64,000 nucleotides of DNA, taken from assembly GCA_003024175.1 (NCBI GenBank), contig MDYQ01000448.1, forward strand, positions 157,362 through 221,361, read 5' to 3'. The stretch's first letter is position 1, and the number at the start of each line of letters is the position of its first letter. A program made the position numbers and the translations under genes. Origin of the DNA: Planoprotostelium fungivorum (Eukaryota; Evosea; Variosea; Cavosteliida; Cavosteliaceae). The notes below the pieces were generated by a model. The model had not been told where the DNA came from, searched no databases, and was given only the letters and a program-made list of their open reading frames with translations. Of this stretch, positions 23,201 through 34,266 are shown piece by piece.

Positions 23201-23781
23201 ATGCAACATGGAGGAGGTGTTTCTGTCAAGAGACTCATTCCTCGTTTCATACTCGTTGCATTGGGTGTCTGGGTAGTCTTTCTCTTCTTCTTCACGGGAA
23301 ACAGCAAACCAAACCCCCCTACACTGAAGCCCATCGTCAATGCTGGAAGCGCTCTCGTGAAAGTCGTCCAAGAGAGGCCGCATGCCTCTTCAGCTGACAA
23401 GAAATGGACCATCTTTGTAACAGGATTCACCTCCTGTCGTAATTACCAGTTGGCAAAGGGCATGGCCAGATCAGCGGCCATACAGATGCCTGATGTCTAT
23501 ACGGAACCCGAGATTCTACAACATGAAGATCGAGCTGGGTATCACAAATGGCTCCGAGAGAAACCGGTGTGTTCGAGAGATAACGTCTATAGTTGACCAC
23601 TTTCTTGCAGTCTTTCATCGTTGGAGGTGAACATCACAAGACGTCTCCATTTGTGTATTTGAAGAAAGAAGATGGAGGTACATTCATCGGAGGTGGAGAC
23701 AGTCTATTCTCTTATCTGAAGAGGGAACATGCGCAGTCAGGGGTGGTCGCAGAGTACCAATCTACATACCCACGCCTCTAA
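23201..23781 (+). CDS. Membrane-anchored glutaredoxin/thioredoxin-fold protein
   Basis: Two exons (23201-23566 and 23611-23781), about 178 residues. A basic N-terminus precedes one TM helix, FILVALGVWVVFLFFF, then a linker and a domain starting WTIFVTGFTSCRNYQLAKG. It has a single Cys where glutaredoxins carry CxxC/CxxS. Exon 2 has HHKTSPFVYLKKEDG and FIGGGDSLFSYLKR, which fit the cis-Pro loop and the GG-D helix start of a glutaredoxin fold. A similar module is found at the N-terminus of MDH1B-type proteins. A type II membrane topology is likely. Redox activity is doubtful with one Cys. Family placement is inference. Confidence 0.75.
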
Positions 23782-24303
23782 TGGATGATGGTCGCTGTAC
23801 AGTTGAACACGATGAACGACTAAATTTGTAACACAACTCTGTCGTTTCTGTTTCATCTTTTCTATCGACAAGGCTGAAGGATCGTTACGTGGTTGTGCTC
23901 ATCATCCGACTCGATACCAAACGTTCCATCACACGAGAAGAGTTCTGCTGCTGGCACCAATTCAATTCCTCAAACGCTTCGGCCGTGCGACTCTCTCCCC
24001 TGCAACAACCGCAGGTCTCGATCAATCGAATTGTGAGTGCATCTTGGTCAGGTTTGCAAATGAATAAGAAGATTCAAGGGAATCATTCACCTACACAATT
24101 CAAAGTCCCACCGCCGATCGTGACTCTACTGTAAGTGCAGAGCATCACAAATAATCGTAAAATGAGATCGTGTTCTGACGCCACTTGTAGATTATTACGT
24201 AATGACCCGAAACGCCGAGTTCGGAGCCGATCGATCGACTGAACAGACTATCACACAACGTAGCCAACACTTCCCCACACATCACAATCAACAACATTCA
24301 TAG
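23782..24303. other. Intergenic, nothing convincing
   Basis: A plus-strand frame at 23890-24130 has a few protein-like stretches (APIQFLKRFGRATLSPATT) but no clear gene structure. The right part is the likely promoter of the dehydrogenase. Confidence 0.4.
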
Positions 24304-25446
24304 ATGTCTTCCATGCCTGCCGTACGATCTCATCTTTCCACTCTTCGACAGCTGCGGCCAGGGAAGGGACCAACAGTCGTCGTAGTGGGAGGTACATCAG
24401 GCATCGGTGCCGCCATCGCGACGACGTTTGCTAAGCAGTTTGATGCACCCCGAGTGATCGTAGTCGGGAGAAGCCAGAAATCAGCCGATGGAGTCCTCCA
24501 GCGCATGAGAGAAGAGAACGCAGTGTCGAGGTGAATACGAACATTTTCGATCACGATAATGATAAGATCACATACACCGTCGACCAACAAGTGATTGACG
24601 CTTGATGTAGGAACTCTGGCGAACCCGAATTCGATTTTTTACCCTGCGATCTATCATCTCTCTCGGCCGTGAGGCAGTGGGCCGATGACTTGAAGAAGAA
24701 GGTCGATCACATCAACTATCTGGTCCTCACACCCGGCATCCTCTCCTTTCAAGGCAGAACCGAAACGAAAGACGGACTGGACGTCAAGCTTCAACTCCAT
24801 TACTACTCGAGGTGCCTCATCTGCCTTGATTAAATTGACGTCCAAAAGATTTCTCATCACCCACGAGCTCCTGCCTCTCCTCGAAGAGTCCACAAAGAGG
24901 GGCGAAGAAGCGAGAGTCCTCACCGTATTACACGCCGGTGCCGGAGGACCTCTCAGAAAGGATGATCTGGACCTCAAGAATAATTACAGCATCAAAAACG
25001 CCGCAGACACCGCCACCCTCTATAACGACTTGATGGTGCAGGTAAGACGAAACGAGATGAGATCATGAGATGGTGTCTGAGTGCATGTAGAAATTTTCCG
25101 AGATGTCTCCTGGTGTTTCTTTTCTTCACGCAGGGCCAGGGTGGGTGGACACCGATCTAGGCAACAGCATACCGAGACCCGTGAGATGGCTGCTCAGACC
25201 CTTTGCCCTCTTGTTCTCGACGAAGCCAGAGGTGATCGAACCTCATTCGTTCAGATGATGACATAGATCGTCTAGGTCTGTGGAGAGATCATGACGTACG
25301 GACTCACGACCCAAGATTACGAGAAGGGTTGGTTTCTGTTGGGAAGCTCAGGACAGAGGGTGGAGAAGAGTAGACATCACACGGAAGAAGCGAAGGAGAT
25401 CGTCTACCGACATACCTTGGACATGTTGGGAATAAAAACAAATTGA
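24304..25446 (+). CDS. Short-chain dehydrogenase/reductase-like protein
   Basis: NAD(P)-binding Rossmann protein in six exons. Exon 1 has the nucleotide loop VVVVGGTSGIGAAIATTFAK and VIVVGRSQ. Exon 2 has DFLPCDLSSLSAVRQWADD and INYLVLTPGILSF (NAG-equivalent region). Exon 3 has LTSKRFLITHELLPLLEES and ARVLTVLHAGAG. Then NNYSIKNAADTATLYNDLM, and KFSEMSPGVSFLHAGPGWVD (the PG motif after the active site). The last exon, after a GTGATCG...GTCTAG intron, runs VCGEIMTYGLTTQDY... to ...MLGIKTN and TGA. The canonical catalytic YxxxK is not evident where expected, as in a related fungal group. Substrate unknown. Confidence 0.85.
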
Positions 25447-25552
25447 TGCCATATCGAGTGTTCACGTCAACGGTCTCGAAAGTGGTGTACCATCGATAAA
25501 AAATATATCACATGAGAAATCAACCACAGCAAATAGAGACGGTTGTTTATTT
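25447..25552. other. Short spacer between the dehydrogenase and the glycoprotein pseudogene
   Basis: AT-rich, with TATTTTCAG next to the pseudogene end. No gene. Confidence 0.5.
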
Positions 25553-26411
25553 TCAGAAGAGCGCAATCAAGATAAAGAATGCCAAGACAATGATGAGTTG
25601 CCTTGTTCTGTGAGGCACCGCTATTTGTACCGGTTTTGCTGACAGTGGCGTCGTGTGTGGTCGATTGGAATCCATTGTTATCTGTCTCCACGTCATCATC
25701 TCTTCCATACACCTCCTCACTCTCACCTGACGACAGATAGTACACGAACGGTCCGTTACCAGCGGCGACCAAGATATTACTCGTCTTGGGACTGTTGGGC
25801 GCAGTTATATTGGGCCGGGTCAGAATACTCTTTAATCTGCGGGGGTTTGAACTGGAAGTTGGAAGAAGGCAGGCCGACGAGAGAAGCTACGGACAAACTG
25901 GACACGGCGGAATATTCCAAGATGAGAAGACCGTCGAACTCTTGTTGCTTTCCGTATACTCCACCCTGTTGCACGCTCACTGCTGAGGTCAGCCATCTAC
26001 TTCTGTATGGCACTCACCGAGGACAAAGTTGAGCGTGAATTGGTTGCGAGTGGCCGACTGGACGGCCAGGTGATCGACGTCACAGGTCACAGTGTAGGTG
26101 TCAGTGAACACTGTGGCGTTCGTGTAGGCTGAGAACGTGTTCGTGTACGAAGAGTCAGGGTATATTGTGTCGTGTGGTTGAATCTGGAGCTCGATCCGTA
26201 CCGACCCACAACAAAGATGGACGCAATCGAGGGGCTAAGGACGGGTGGAATCCGCTAGGAGGAACAGAGGTGATGTTATATGTATACACCTACGTTATGC
26301 GTCAGTCAGATGGTGGGATCGTATCATCAAAAATAAATCAAGATGATATCGCATCACCTGGGCCGACACAAGACCGAGAACGGATAGCAGAAGGAAGAGA
26401 CTGAACCTCAT
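25553..26411 (-). pseudogene. Internally deleted copy of the GPI-glycoprotein gene
   Basis: Reverse-strand paralogue of 7458-9670. The start, signal peptide (MRFSLFLLLS...) and first intron position are kept, but exon 2 runs after about 35 codons into sequence of exon 8 (YPDSSYTNT then the TFTDTYTVTCDVDHL region), so exons 3-7 are missing. The 3' part matches exons 9 and 10 closely. In the tail the hydrophobic GPI signal is frameshifted (reading THHCLGILYLDCALL instead of TLIVLAFFVLIALF). The junction sequences look imperfect. Unlikely to make an anchored protein. Confidence 0.85.
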
Positions 26412-26713
26412 CTTGGATCAAGACGAGTTCAACTGGCACGCGTGGTGGCTGTGTCAGGCAAGTACCGAAATAAAGAAAGCCGAGGACAAAAGACCGCAGT
26501 CTCGCAGGTCGGTAAGGCGGATTACGCTCGTCAATGTAGACCGGCAGTTCATGGTGTGGTCTCGCCGAACCCCAATTTCTCCATTTCACAAGAGATTCTG
26601 TTAGGCAGCCTCTCGATTCGCTCAATCCGTCATCTCGCGTGAAAGGTTGGTGCAGCTTTGAGAATTGTGTTCGAGTTGCGAAATTCTCTAAAGATACATG
26701 AATTTCGCTCTAG
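26412..26713. other. Duplicated 5' flank of the glycoprotein pseudogene
   Basis: 26412-26650 resembles the reverse complement of 7250-7457. The duplication therefore included upstream sequence and was a DNA-level event, not retroposition (the first intron is also kept). Confidence 0.6.
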
Positions 26714-27016
26714 ATGGCAGGTGCACCCTGCTTTGACTATTATGTGGCCATGCTGAGGCTATTAGCACTACGAGGGGAAGGACAGCCGCATCTTCTTCTT
26801 TCTACCACAGACACCTTCAGCAGTAGACTGTGAGTTGAAAGATGTGATTTAGACTGAACAGAGTGGATAGCAAGGAGGGTCTTCAGTAGCGAACGACAGA
26901 GACTATTGCAGGTGGAATACGAACAGGGTGCTTATCCTTCGAAGAGGGAGATGAAATACATCGCACAACGGTTGGATTCAACACCCCGAGTTTGTGCCGG
27001 AAGTCTTGTAGGCTAG
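26714..27016 (+). pseudogene. Homeobox-like gene fragment lacking the recognition helix
   Basis: From about 26893 the frame reads ARRVFSSERQRLLQVEYEQG then AYPSKREMKYIAQRLDSTPR. This fits homeodomain helices 1 and 2: the F8-equivalent, L16, the YP turn and the helix 2 pattern. The frame then reads VCAGSLVG and stops at TAG 27016, where helix 3 (WFQNRR) should follow. I find no WFQN in the next ~500 bases. A short upstream frame from ATG 26714 (MAGAPCFDYYVAMLRLLALR) ends at a GTGAG donor and may be its first exon. Either the third exon is further off and split in an unexpected place, or this is a truncated remnant. Confidence 0.55.
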
Positions 27017-27979
27017 GCAGGGCCAGTCGTAGTCATCCGTTACTTCGTTTGCGGGTGTACAGCCTTCGACGCTTTCACACTCATTCTTAGCATTCAAACC
27101 ATGAAACAGAGGGCATCGACATGAACCAGCGTCCGCATTCTAGACGAGATCATGGTGCAGGATAATCGACAGATATCCGCATTAGAGGCGGTGCCGGCCG
27201 TTTTACTCCACAATGACCCGTTGTTGACCATCAGCCGCCTTGAGAGCGTTTCATGATGCAGCGTCAGAAGAGATGCAGTCATGTGTGACCCGTCATCAAA
27301 TCTCTTGGTCAACCGGGCACACCGAGATAAGATGAAAAGACCGACGCGACGATGAAAGGAGAATCATTTTGGTGAGACGTGTGGTGGAGGCGACAAGACG
27401 AGGAGATAAGCTCAGTCAACGTATCAACTGTCACTGCAAAGGCACCAGCTCAAGGAAGCGAAAGATAGATTTTTGTTCTGCCATCGTATTCTTCTAACTC
27501 TCTCACCCGCTGCGGCACGATTCTACTTATCTCGAGTTTCATCCCTCATCCTTCAAAGATGGAGACACAATTCACAATGGATGAACGATGTAACGCGTAT
27601 ATCTAGATGATCTCTGAAACACGTCGTCACAACACAGCGGACGATGAGCTCTCAGAGAACTTGAACGACAAACGGGAGAGAAGCCAGCCCAGCCCAACCC
27701 ACGACACAGAACGTTCTTGCACCGGATAATTTTTATGACCTTCGGGCAACATTTCACGTCGAGCGGGTGTGATCAATACCAAATCAATACCCGTTCTACC
27801 CTCCCGACGTATCCAAGTCTCGAAAAGAGCATCTCCTGGCCATCAGAGTGCCCGCTGCGACCCAAAGACTTGGAATCCGACATGATGATGCCTTCGGGGA
27901 GGTCATTATTCTTCGGTCGAGAGACTGAGCAGGCGTCCAATACCCTAGCGAGTCTCCAACTTGTACCTTCCTTTCAGAG
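27017..27979. other. Intergenic, about 960 bp, nothing recognised
   Basis: Holds only unpatterned open frames on both strands (for example minus 27094-27312). The right end is the presumed promoter of the glucanase. Confidence 0.45.
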
Positions 27980-29641
27980 ATGAAATTGTACCTCATTCTC
28001 GTGACGACCATCTTGGCCACGGCAGCTGCATGTGGTGCGGGAGAAAGTAATTGGTGAGATATACCTCCTTCCGTCTTATTCATCTTCGCATTCTAAACCA
28101 TCGACTCCTGTCATCCATCATACGTTCTGATCATGTGATAGTGGCGGTGGATGCTATGACCCCAGTCAGTACTCTTGTGACACGGACATCAACGGTGCCA
28201 GCGTCCTCTGTCCTCTCAACTATCTCGCTTGCAACGGCGCGTGTTACTCTCCCAGCTCCTACCACTGTGCCGACGGTAAATTGGCATGGGGGCCCCAGGC
28301 GGACGCCTCCAGCTCATCTTCCTCTTCGAGCAGCAACAGCGGCAGCGACGACAGTGGCAGCAGCAGTAACAACAGCGGCGGTAGCAACAACAGTGGCAGT
28401 AGTAGTAACAACAATTGCGGAGTGAATCCTGGCCCCGCTCCCGCCCCAGCCCCTGCTCCATCCACTATGAGGGTTCCCACGACCCAATCTACACCCACAC
28501 CTACGGCACTACCCGCTTGCGCTTACGGCAGCGAGCAGAACTGGCAGGGTGACAACTTTTTCAACCAAGTGAGAAACATAATCCTTCGTGTAATGATGTT
28601 GGTGATAACGTTCCATCAGTTTGATTTCTACACTGCGGCTGATCCAACTCACGGCTTCGTACAATTTGTTGACCAGACTACGGCGCAGAACGAAGGTCTT
28701 ATCAGCGTTCAGAACGACCAAGTTTACATGGGAGTCGATCACAGCAACGTGCAGTGGGGCGGAAGATCTGCAGTTCGGCTATCATCCAAGGCCAGCTTCA
28801 CCACTGGGCTCCTCATTCTCGATCTCGATCACATGCCAGGATCTGTCTGCGGCACTTGGCCTGCATTCTGGACCGTCGGCTCAAATTGGCCGTACAACGG
28901 AGGTGATCATCATCACGACAATGACCATGATGGTGACATAGTACAGAGATCGATATCATAGAGGGAGTTAACAACGGAGAGACGAATCAAGTGACCATGC
29001 ACACGAATGCCGGTTGCTCCGTCTCGGGTTGGCGCAACATGACCGGAAGTTCTGTTGGAAGCAACTGTGACGTGGCGACCACTGGCAACGCAGGTTGTGG
29101 AGTGACCCTGAACAAGTGATCGATCGCATCAAAGTCCTACGACTCAAACGATACAGGGCGAACAGTTACGGTACAAACTTCAACAACGCCGGTGGTGGTG
29201 CCTACGTGATGGAGAGATCATCCGATGCCATCAAGGTGAGCGGCGTTGTAGATGGACATTAATGCTGACCGAAGAACAGGTGTGGTTCTTCCCTAAGGGA
29301 CAATACCCCTCCGATCTTCTGAGCGGAAATCCCAATCCATGTTCGTGGTCGGCACCTGACTCGGTCACTTCGATCGGTGGAAACTGCCCATCTTCTCACT
29401 TTGGTCCACAGAATATCATCTTCGACGTAAGTTTTATCTTTGACATCATCATCATCGAGAGATCACGATGATCATCTTCGGCTGACACGAGTCACAGATC
29501 ACATTCTGTGGTGATTGGGCGGGCGCCGTGTTCGCTTCACAATGCGGAGGCGATTGCAACACTTTCGTAGCCACTAATCCTTCTGCCTTCTCAGATAGTT
29601 ATTGGTTGATCAATTCCGTTCGCCTTCTTTCCCGATCATGA
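27980..29641 (+). CDS. Secreted GH16 beta-glucanase with N-terminal CBM52-like module
   Basis: Signal peptide MKLYLILVTTILATAAA, then a Cys-rich module (CGGGCYDPSQYSCD ... LACNGACYSPSSYHCADG) resembling CBM52 beta-1,3-glucan-binding domains. A Ser/Asn/Gly linker and a PAPAPAPAP stretch (28300-28470) follow, then a GH16 domain. GH16 markers: QNWQGDNFFNQ, DPTHGFVQFVDQ, GTWPAFWTVGSNWP, the catalytic EIDIIEG near 28950 (formed exactly across an intron), QVTMHTNAGC, VWFFPKGQYPSD and FCGDWAGAVFAS. TGA at 29641. Predicted to cleave beta-1,3(4)-glucans such as laminarin or fungal wall glucan outside the cell or in food vacuoles. Seven or more exons. Confidence 0.93.
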
Positions 29642-29811
29642 AGATGATCCACCTCCGTGTAATTTTCTGTCAATACAAATCAGATCGATTCATTAAGTAA
29701 GACATTTTAAGACTTTCATTTATATGGGGCTTATACATCAGAGAACATGAAACGCTCTATCGATTCTACTCTTTCGAACATCTTACAGATCATTTTATTC
29801 CTTCGTTTCCC

Positions 29812-30087
29812 TCACTTCTTTCCTTCCTTCTTCGATTTCGCCCACAACTTTCCTTGCAGCAACCTCTTCTCGATGTACTCTGCCGCTTCTTCCGGCCTCG
29901 CCCGCTGGAAGTCATCGAGAGAATCGAAGCCTCTCGCCCAATAAGAAGGAAACTCGTTTGAATGTCCGTGTCGATTGGGTAGACCCTCGCGGTAGATGTG
30001 ACGAGCGTACTTTTTCAAGACGACAGTCAGCTGTGTCCACTCTGCGGCAGCTCCTTCAGCTTCGAATACCGTCTGAAAGGCCGCCAT
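29812..30087 (-). CDS. 91-residue protein of unknown function
   Basis: Single uninterrupted frame MAAFQTVFEAEGAAAEWTQL ... ending WAKSKKEGKK. It has a helical, basic-tailed composition and an ARP-EEA-EYIEKRLLQGKLW pattern. No signal peptide or TM. Only 50 bp separates its start from the stop of the upstream vWA gene on the same strand. Not recognised. Confidence 0.6.
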   Translation of the reverse strand: MAAFQTVFEAEGAAAEWTQLTVVLKKYARHIYREGLPNRHGHSNEFPSYWARGFDSLDDFQRARPEEAAEYIEKRLLQGKLWAKSKKEGKK

Positions 30088-30136
30088 CTTGCTTCGAATT
30101 GCATTTCCTTGACAGAAGACAGGCTCCTGTAGATTT

Positions 30137-33100
30137 TCAGCTGTCGTCTACCACGTCACACACCTCTCCGTGATCTCTTCCCGTTAAGAGGACCCACAGC
30201 TTCATCGTGCGTGACTTTACATTACTTTGGAGTAGATTCTGGATGACATCGTCCCACACGTCACCACTTCGACCGTTCAGTAGAGGTCTACCGGTGTTGT
30301 CGGCTCTCGATAACAATCGAATGAATTCTTCTTCCGTGGTAGTGGATAAGAGATCGCTGACGAGTTTTTCGGATAATATCTTCCTCTCTCCTTCTCTCTT
30401 CTCGCGGATATTTTTGTGGTAGCGTTGGGTGTAGATACTTCTCACCAGGTCGGACACGTATTGTCTAGATGACTGTTCGTCCGTTACGTCGGGTAATTTG
30501 CAGGTCCTATTGTTGTCTTCTCCCTGATTTCTCGTCATTGGAATGGTTCAAACTGTTCGTGCATGATGATGATGACGTCTCACCACTTCGATACGTGAGG
30601 ATAGGTTGGGACATTGCAGAGCTTGCAAGTAGAGGGCAGATAAGATGTCCATCACTTCTTCCTGCGATTGAACCCCCACAAACGACCAAGGCTGCCTCAC
30701 AGCCTCCTTGAAAATTTCCAAGAATTTCGGGACGTCATCGGGTGACTGTCATCATCAGTCGTGACGTATCATGACATCATCACTTTGTCATAAGCCGCCC
30801 GGGCGGCCCATACGCAAGAGAGGGTCTTGAATGGAGAGGGGTCGGTGTGTTGGTGCAGAAATTCGGATGAAAACTCGCGGTACACGAGATTCTCCACATC
30901 TGGATCTGGTGAAAAGATCTCTCCCACAGGTACGTCCCTCTTCTCCGAAATTTCCAGTAATTTTCTAGAAAATCTCCTTCAGATTCGATCGCAGGATATA
31001 TCGTCTCACTGAATCGTGCGAGTGCGAGCTTCTGGACTGTCATATTTACGGTTGCAACCTAGGTAGTACACGTATCCTAAAATAGCATCTGCCAATTGCT
31101 TCTTGGGTTGCAAAACTCCCGCCAAAATTCCAGCGAACGGTTTGAGCTCCGACGCGATATTCAAATCTCCCGCCATGGCCAGACGTGGATCCTCTGCTCC
31201 AATTCATCTCTCTCATTCAAGTGAAACTCATTCACCTCCATTCATCCAAAGGATGACTTCAGGACTCATTCCTAATTTCTTCTTCAGGTTCGAATTCAAA
31301 TCGTTCATGGCGAAGAGGAGAGTCTGAGCCGTAGCACTCGTCGGGTCGTCGGACAATTGTCGTGCGAGGCGGACGCAGCAGGAGGTTGCCATGGCGCCCA
31401 GATCTCCCGGCATGGGAACGAGGGAACCTGATGGAGAATCGGTGGGAGTGACGTCATCTGACGTCACCTCTGAGGGAAGCAGATACGTGGAGGCTCATGA
31501 GAGTGGGCGCCAGCTGTTGTAGACGGTCGTAAGATTCTGGGGCTAAGCTGCGAAGCGGTAGAACTCCAGTGATCTCGTCGTGAGTACCTATATTTGGAAT
31601 CAACGGCTGGTTGTAGAATGACATGAGATGATAAGACATCACTTCGATGCGATGTGTGATCACGTGGACGATTCTTACCCGGTGCAAATAATTGTGCCTC
31701 GTGACCATCCCCCGACTGCATTCTCGAGGTCCACAAGTCTGCAGAATTCAACAGCCTCGATTCACCGGCGAAAACCTTCCCGATTTCAATTCCCACTCGT
31801 TCCACTTTTTTTCACCTTCGAAGCAGAGAAACAAGCCCACGGATCTGGTGCATCTGCAGATTTCGCCTGGAAGGAGATTCCGAGGGGTCCGACGACCTGC
31901 ATCAGCTCGGAAACTCCGAGTAATTTCGTCTGGCTCCTCGGAATATCCGAAATCCCGTTGAGGCACGAGGCTGGGGTGTCTAAACTGTAGAAGGAAATGA
32001 GATCCTCCCTCTTCTCTTGCAGCGGCTCCGCATTTAGAATCTGTTCTATTTCTTTCTCGACGAGACCCTCGTAGTCGACCTCTCCCATCTGATCATGATG
32101 ATGAGACGGTGATGAGGCGATGTTGAGGCGATGTTGAGACGGTGATGAGAAGTGATGAGAATTGATGAGGTGGCTCACTCTTGCCGCTCGCTTTGCGAGA
32201 GACTTCCCTTGGTTGCTATTGGAAACTCCACGGAGGAACTCGGCTTGCATGGTGGCGTTGAGGGTGTTGACCATTCCAGCGTTACCGATCTCCTTCACTG
32301 AGAATCGAATGAATAAAGTCGTTCGCGATCATCAAGAGATGATGCGATCGTGATGATCTGCACCGTGATCGAGTGATGATGATTCCACTCACATCTCTGT
32401 AGAATGGTCTTCTGATGACGACCGAGGTTAGCAATCAACTTTTTGCGACGCAACATCGTCGATGCCTTGTGTGATGTCCTCTCATCGTTTCCTTGCGGTG
32501 TAATGATGTTCGATACCTATCCAAATCAACATCGTGTCGAATCAATGTGTAGATACCTCATCGACCCACTTTAACATCAGATCGATCTGTTCTTTCGAAC
32601 CACCGATGACCATCAACTGCTTGACTTGTGATTCCACCATGAGAAGTAAATCAGATAAATCTTCTTCGGTGATCTACAACAATCAATCGTCACGATGGTA
32701 TATCATCGATTCACTCTATCAACTCGAGTGATGCGTGAACTGTCGATGGAAATCTCGTTGACAGCCAAATCCTCCACCCTGCTACCCGGTTTCATTAAAA
32801 TGGTACTTTTCCTCGCTACCTGTCGTACATCGATCTACAACGGCGGGATCGAGGAGTGGTTCACCTGCATCTTATCGACGTAAGGAACGATACCGCCTGG
32901 CAGTCTGGCCAGGACAGCTCCCTGGGAGCTAGAGACGCTGAATAACTTTGATTCTCCTTTCAATGCGGTGACGATCTGCTGAGCCAGAATGCTGATGGAA
33001 GATGCCATGCCGGGACCCCACATCTTCACATCGTAGAGATCGATGCAACCGTAAGAGTCGAGTTGACCGAGGCAAGTGAGAGCTTGTGTGTCTGGACTTC

Positions 33101-33736
33101 CGTAGGTGGATGTCTCTAGACGGATCTGGATGATGTGAGGTGTGACGAATGGGTGATTTGATGATGTGATGGTGCACCTGACAGACACGAATGGGAGCGG
33201 TTCGCATGCCAGTGCGCTTACGAATCGTCGCTGCTTCATTAAGAGTCTGGTCTCGATCGCCAATGGCTCCATCTGACACTACGATCAGACGATACGGCAC
33301 GTCGTGATTGGCCAATTCATTGGCGGCCTCTAAGACTGCGCCGGCCATGCAGGTTGTACCTCTGGCCATGATAGTAGACCCCTGGAAGTCTTTGTACGTC
33401 ATCCGATGCACTTCTGTAACTGAGTCGAAGGTAATCAGAGTGTTTTCCTGGGTCTGTGGAGTTCCTAAGGCGTCAAGGACTTTTGGAATAACCTGTGAAA
33501 ATGAGATGCTTGCATAGAGAAGAACTCACCGATTGAATGATGTGTCGGACGGCCATTCCCATTGACCCAGAGATGTCCAAAACAATCCTGAGGGATCTCA
33601 GTCGTTCGATGCTTAGATGATCTCACAAGTTTCTCCACAGAGTGACCTCTTTCTCTTCATCGGATACATCGCAGGTGAACTGCAGAACGCTTCCACAAGA
33701 ACCTAAATCGATAACATTTACGCTGGTGCTAGGCAT
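30137..33736 (-). CDS. Large protein with N-terminal von Willebrand factor A domain
   Basis: Starts MPSTSVNVIDLGSCGS (33736); no signal peptide, so probably cytosolic. The vWA domain has a complete MIDAS: DISGSMGMAV (DxSxS) near 33560, the Thr loop ARGTTCMAG near 33360 and VSDGAIGD near 33260. It continues through LGQLDSYGCIDLYDVKMW and LARLPGGIVPYVDK. The long C-terminal part (32.8-30.1 kb) has no domain I know: examples ITEEDLSDLLLMVESQVK, RSQTKLLGVSELMQVVGP, GDLGAMATSCCVRLARQL and QYVSDLVRSIYTQRYHK, mostly helical. At least a dozen short introns, several with TCTACAAC/GTTGTAGA. Ends at TGA 30137. MIDAS proteins bind ligands through a metal ion; the partner is unknown. Confidence 0.85.
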
Positions 33737-34266
33737 CTTTTGGAGATGAATTCAATCGCAATCGATTGCTCTGACCTTCTCCCGATTGTGTATGAGATGA
33801 GGTGTTCCGTCTGCCGCTTTTTTTCGAATTGGTGAAGGAATATTTCGACTTCCGTCAATTGAGAGATCGAGGCATCGGTCTAAAGCTGCATTGGGCTTGA
33901 TTGAGCCACATTGATATGAATAAAATGATGAAAGTATCCTGGGATCGAGTGCTGCTCATGCCAAACGTATTGACCATCTATGCGGATGTTACAGACTTCC
34001 CACCACCTGACGTTCGCCTTCTCCGCCGTGGCAGGAAGTTGCTTTTTTCAAAAGATATCAACAAAGAAGTAAGGGAGATCCTATCCCTGGTGAAGCGTTT
34101 CGCAGTGCATGCACAGCCGCATGCAGAACCCTCCCCGTCGCTGTTGTCTTATTCTTATGTCACCGAGGGTGTCAAACTTGAAAGAAGGAGATTTGACTTC
34201 TGAGAATCGGCGACCTCCGTTTCTCTACAGACAAACCCCGAACACCATCATTCTCCCGACGACACG
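33737..34266. other. Ambiguous 530 bp between divergent genes
   Basis: Spacer between the vWA gene (minus) and the chitinase (plus). A plus-strand frame from an ATG near 33916 (MNKMMKVSWDRVLLMPNV) to 34203 and an opposed minus-strand frame (NVRWWEVCNIRIDGQYVWHE) both look plausible. I cannot choose, and neither may be real. Confidence 0.35.

Noticed and set aside
28216-28498. Minus-strand frames of poly-Cys/Leu opposite the glucanase linker
   Set aside because: Low-complexity antisense of the Ser/Asn/Gly linker of the GH16 protein.
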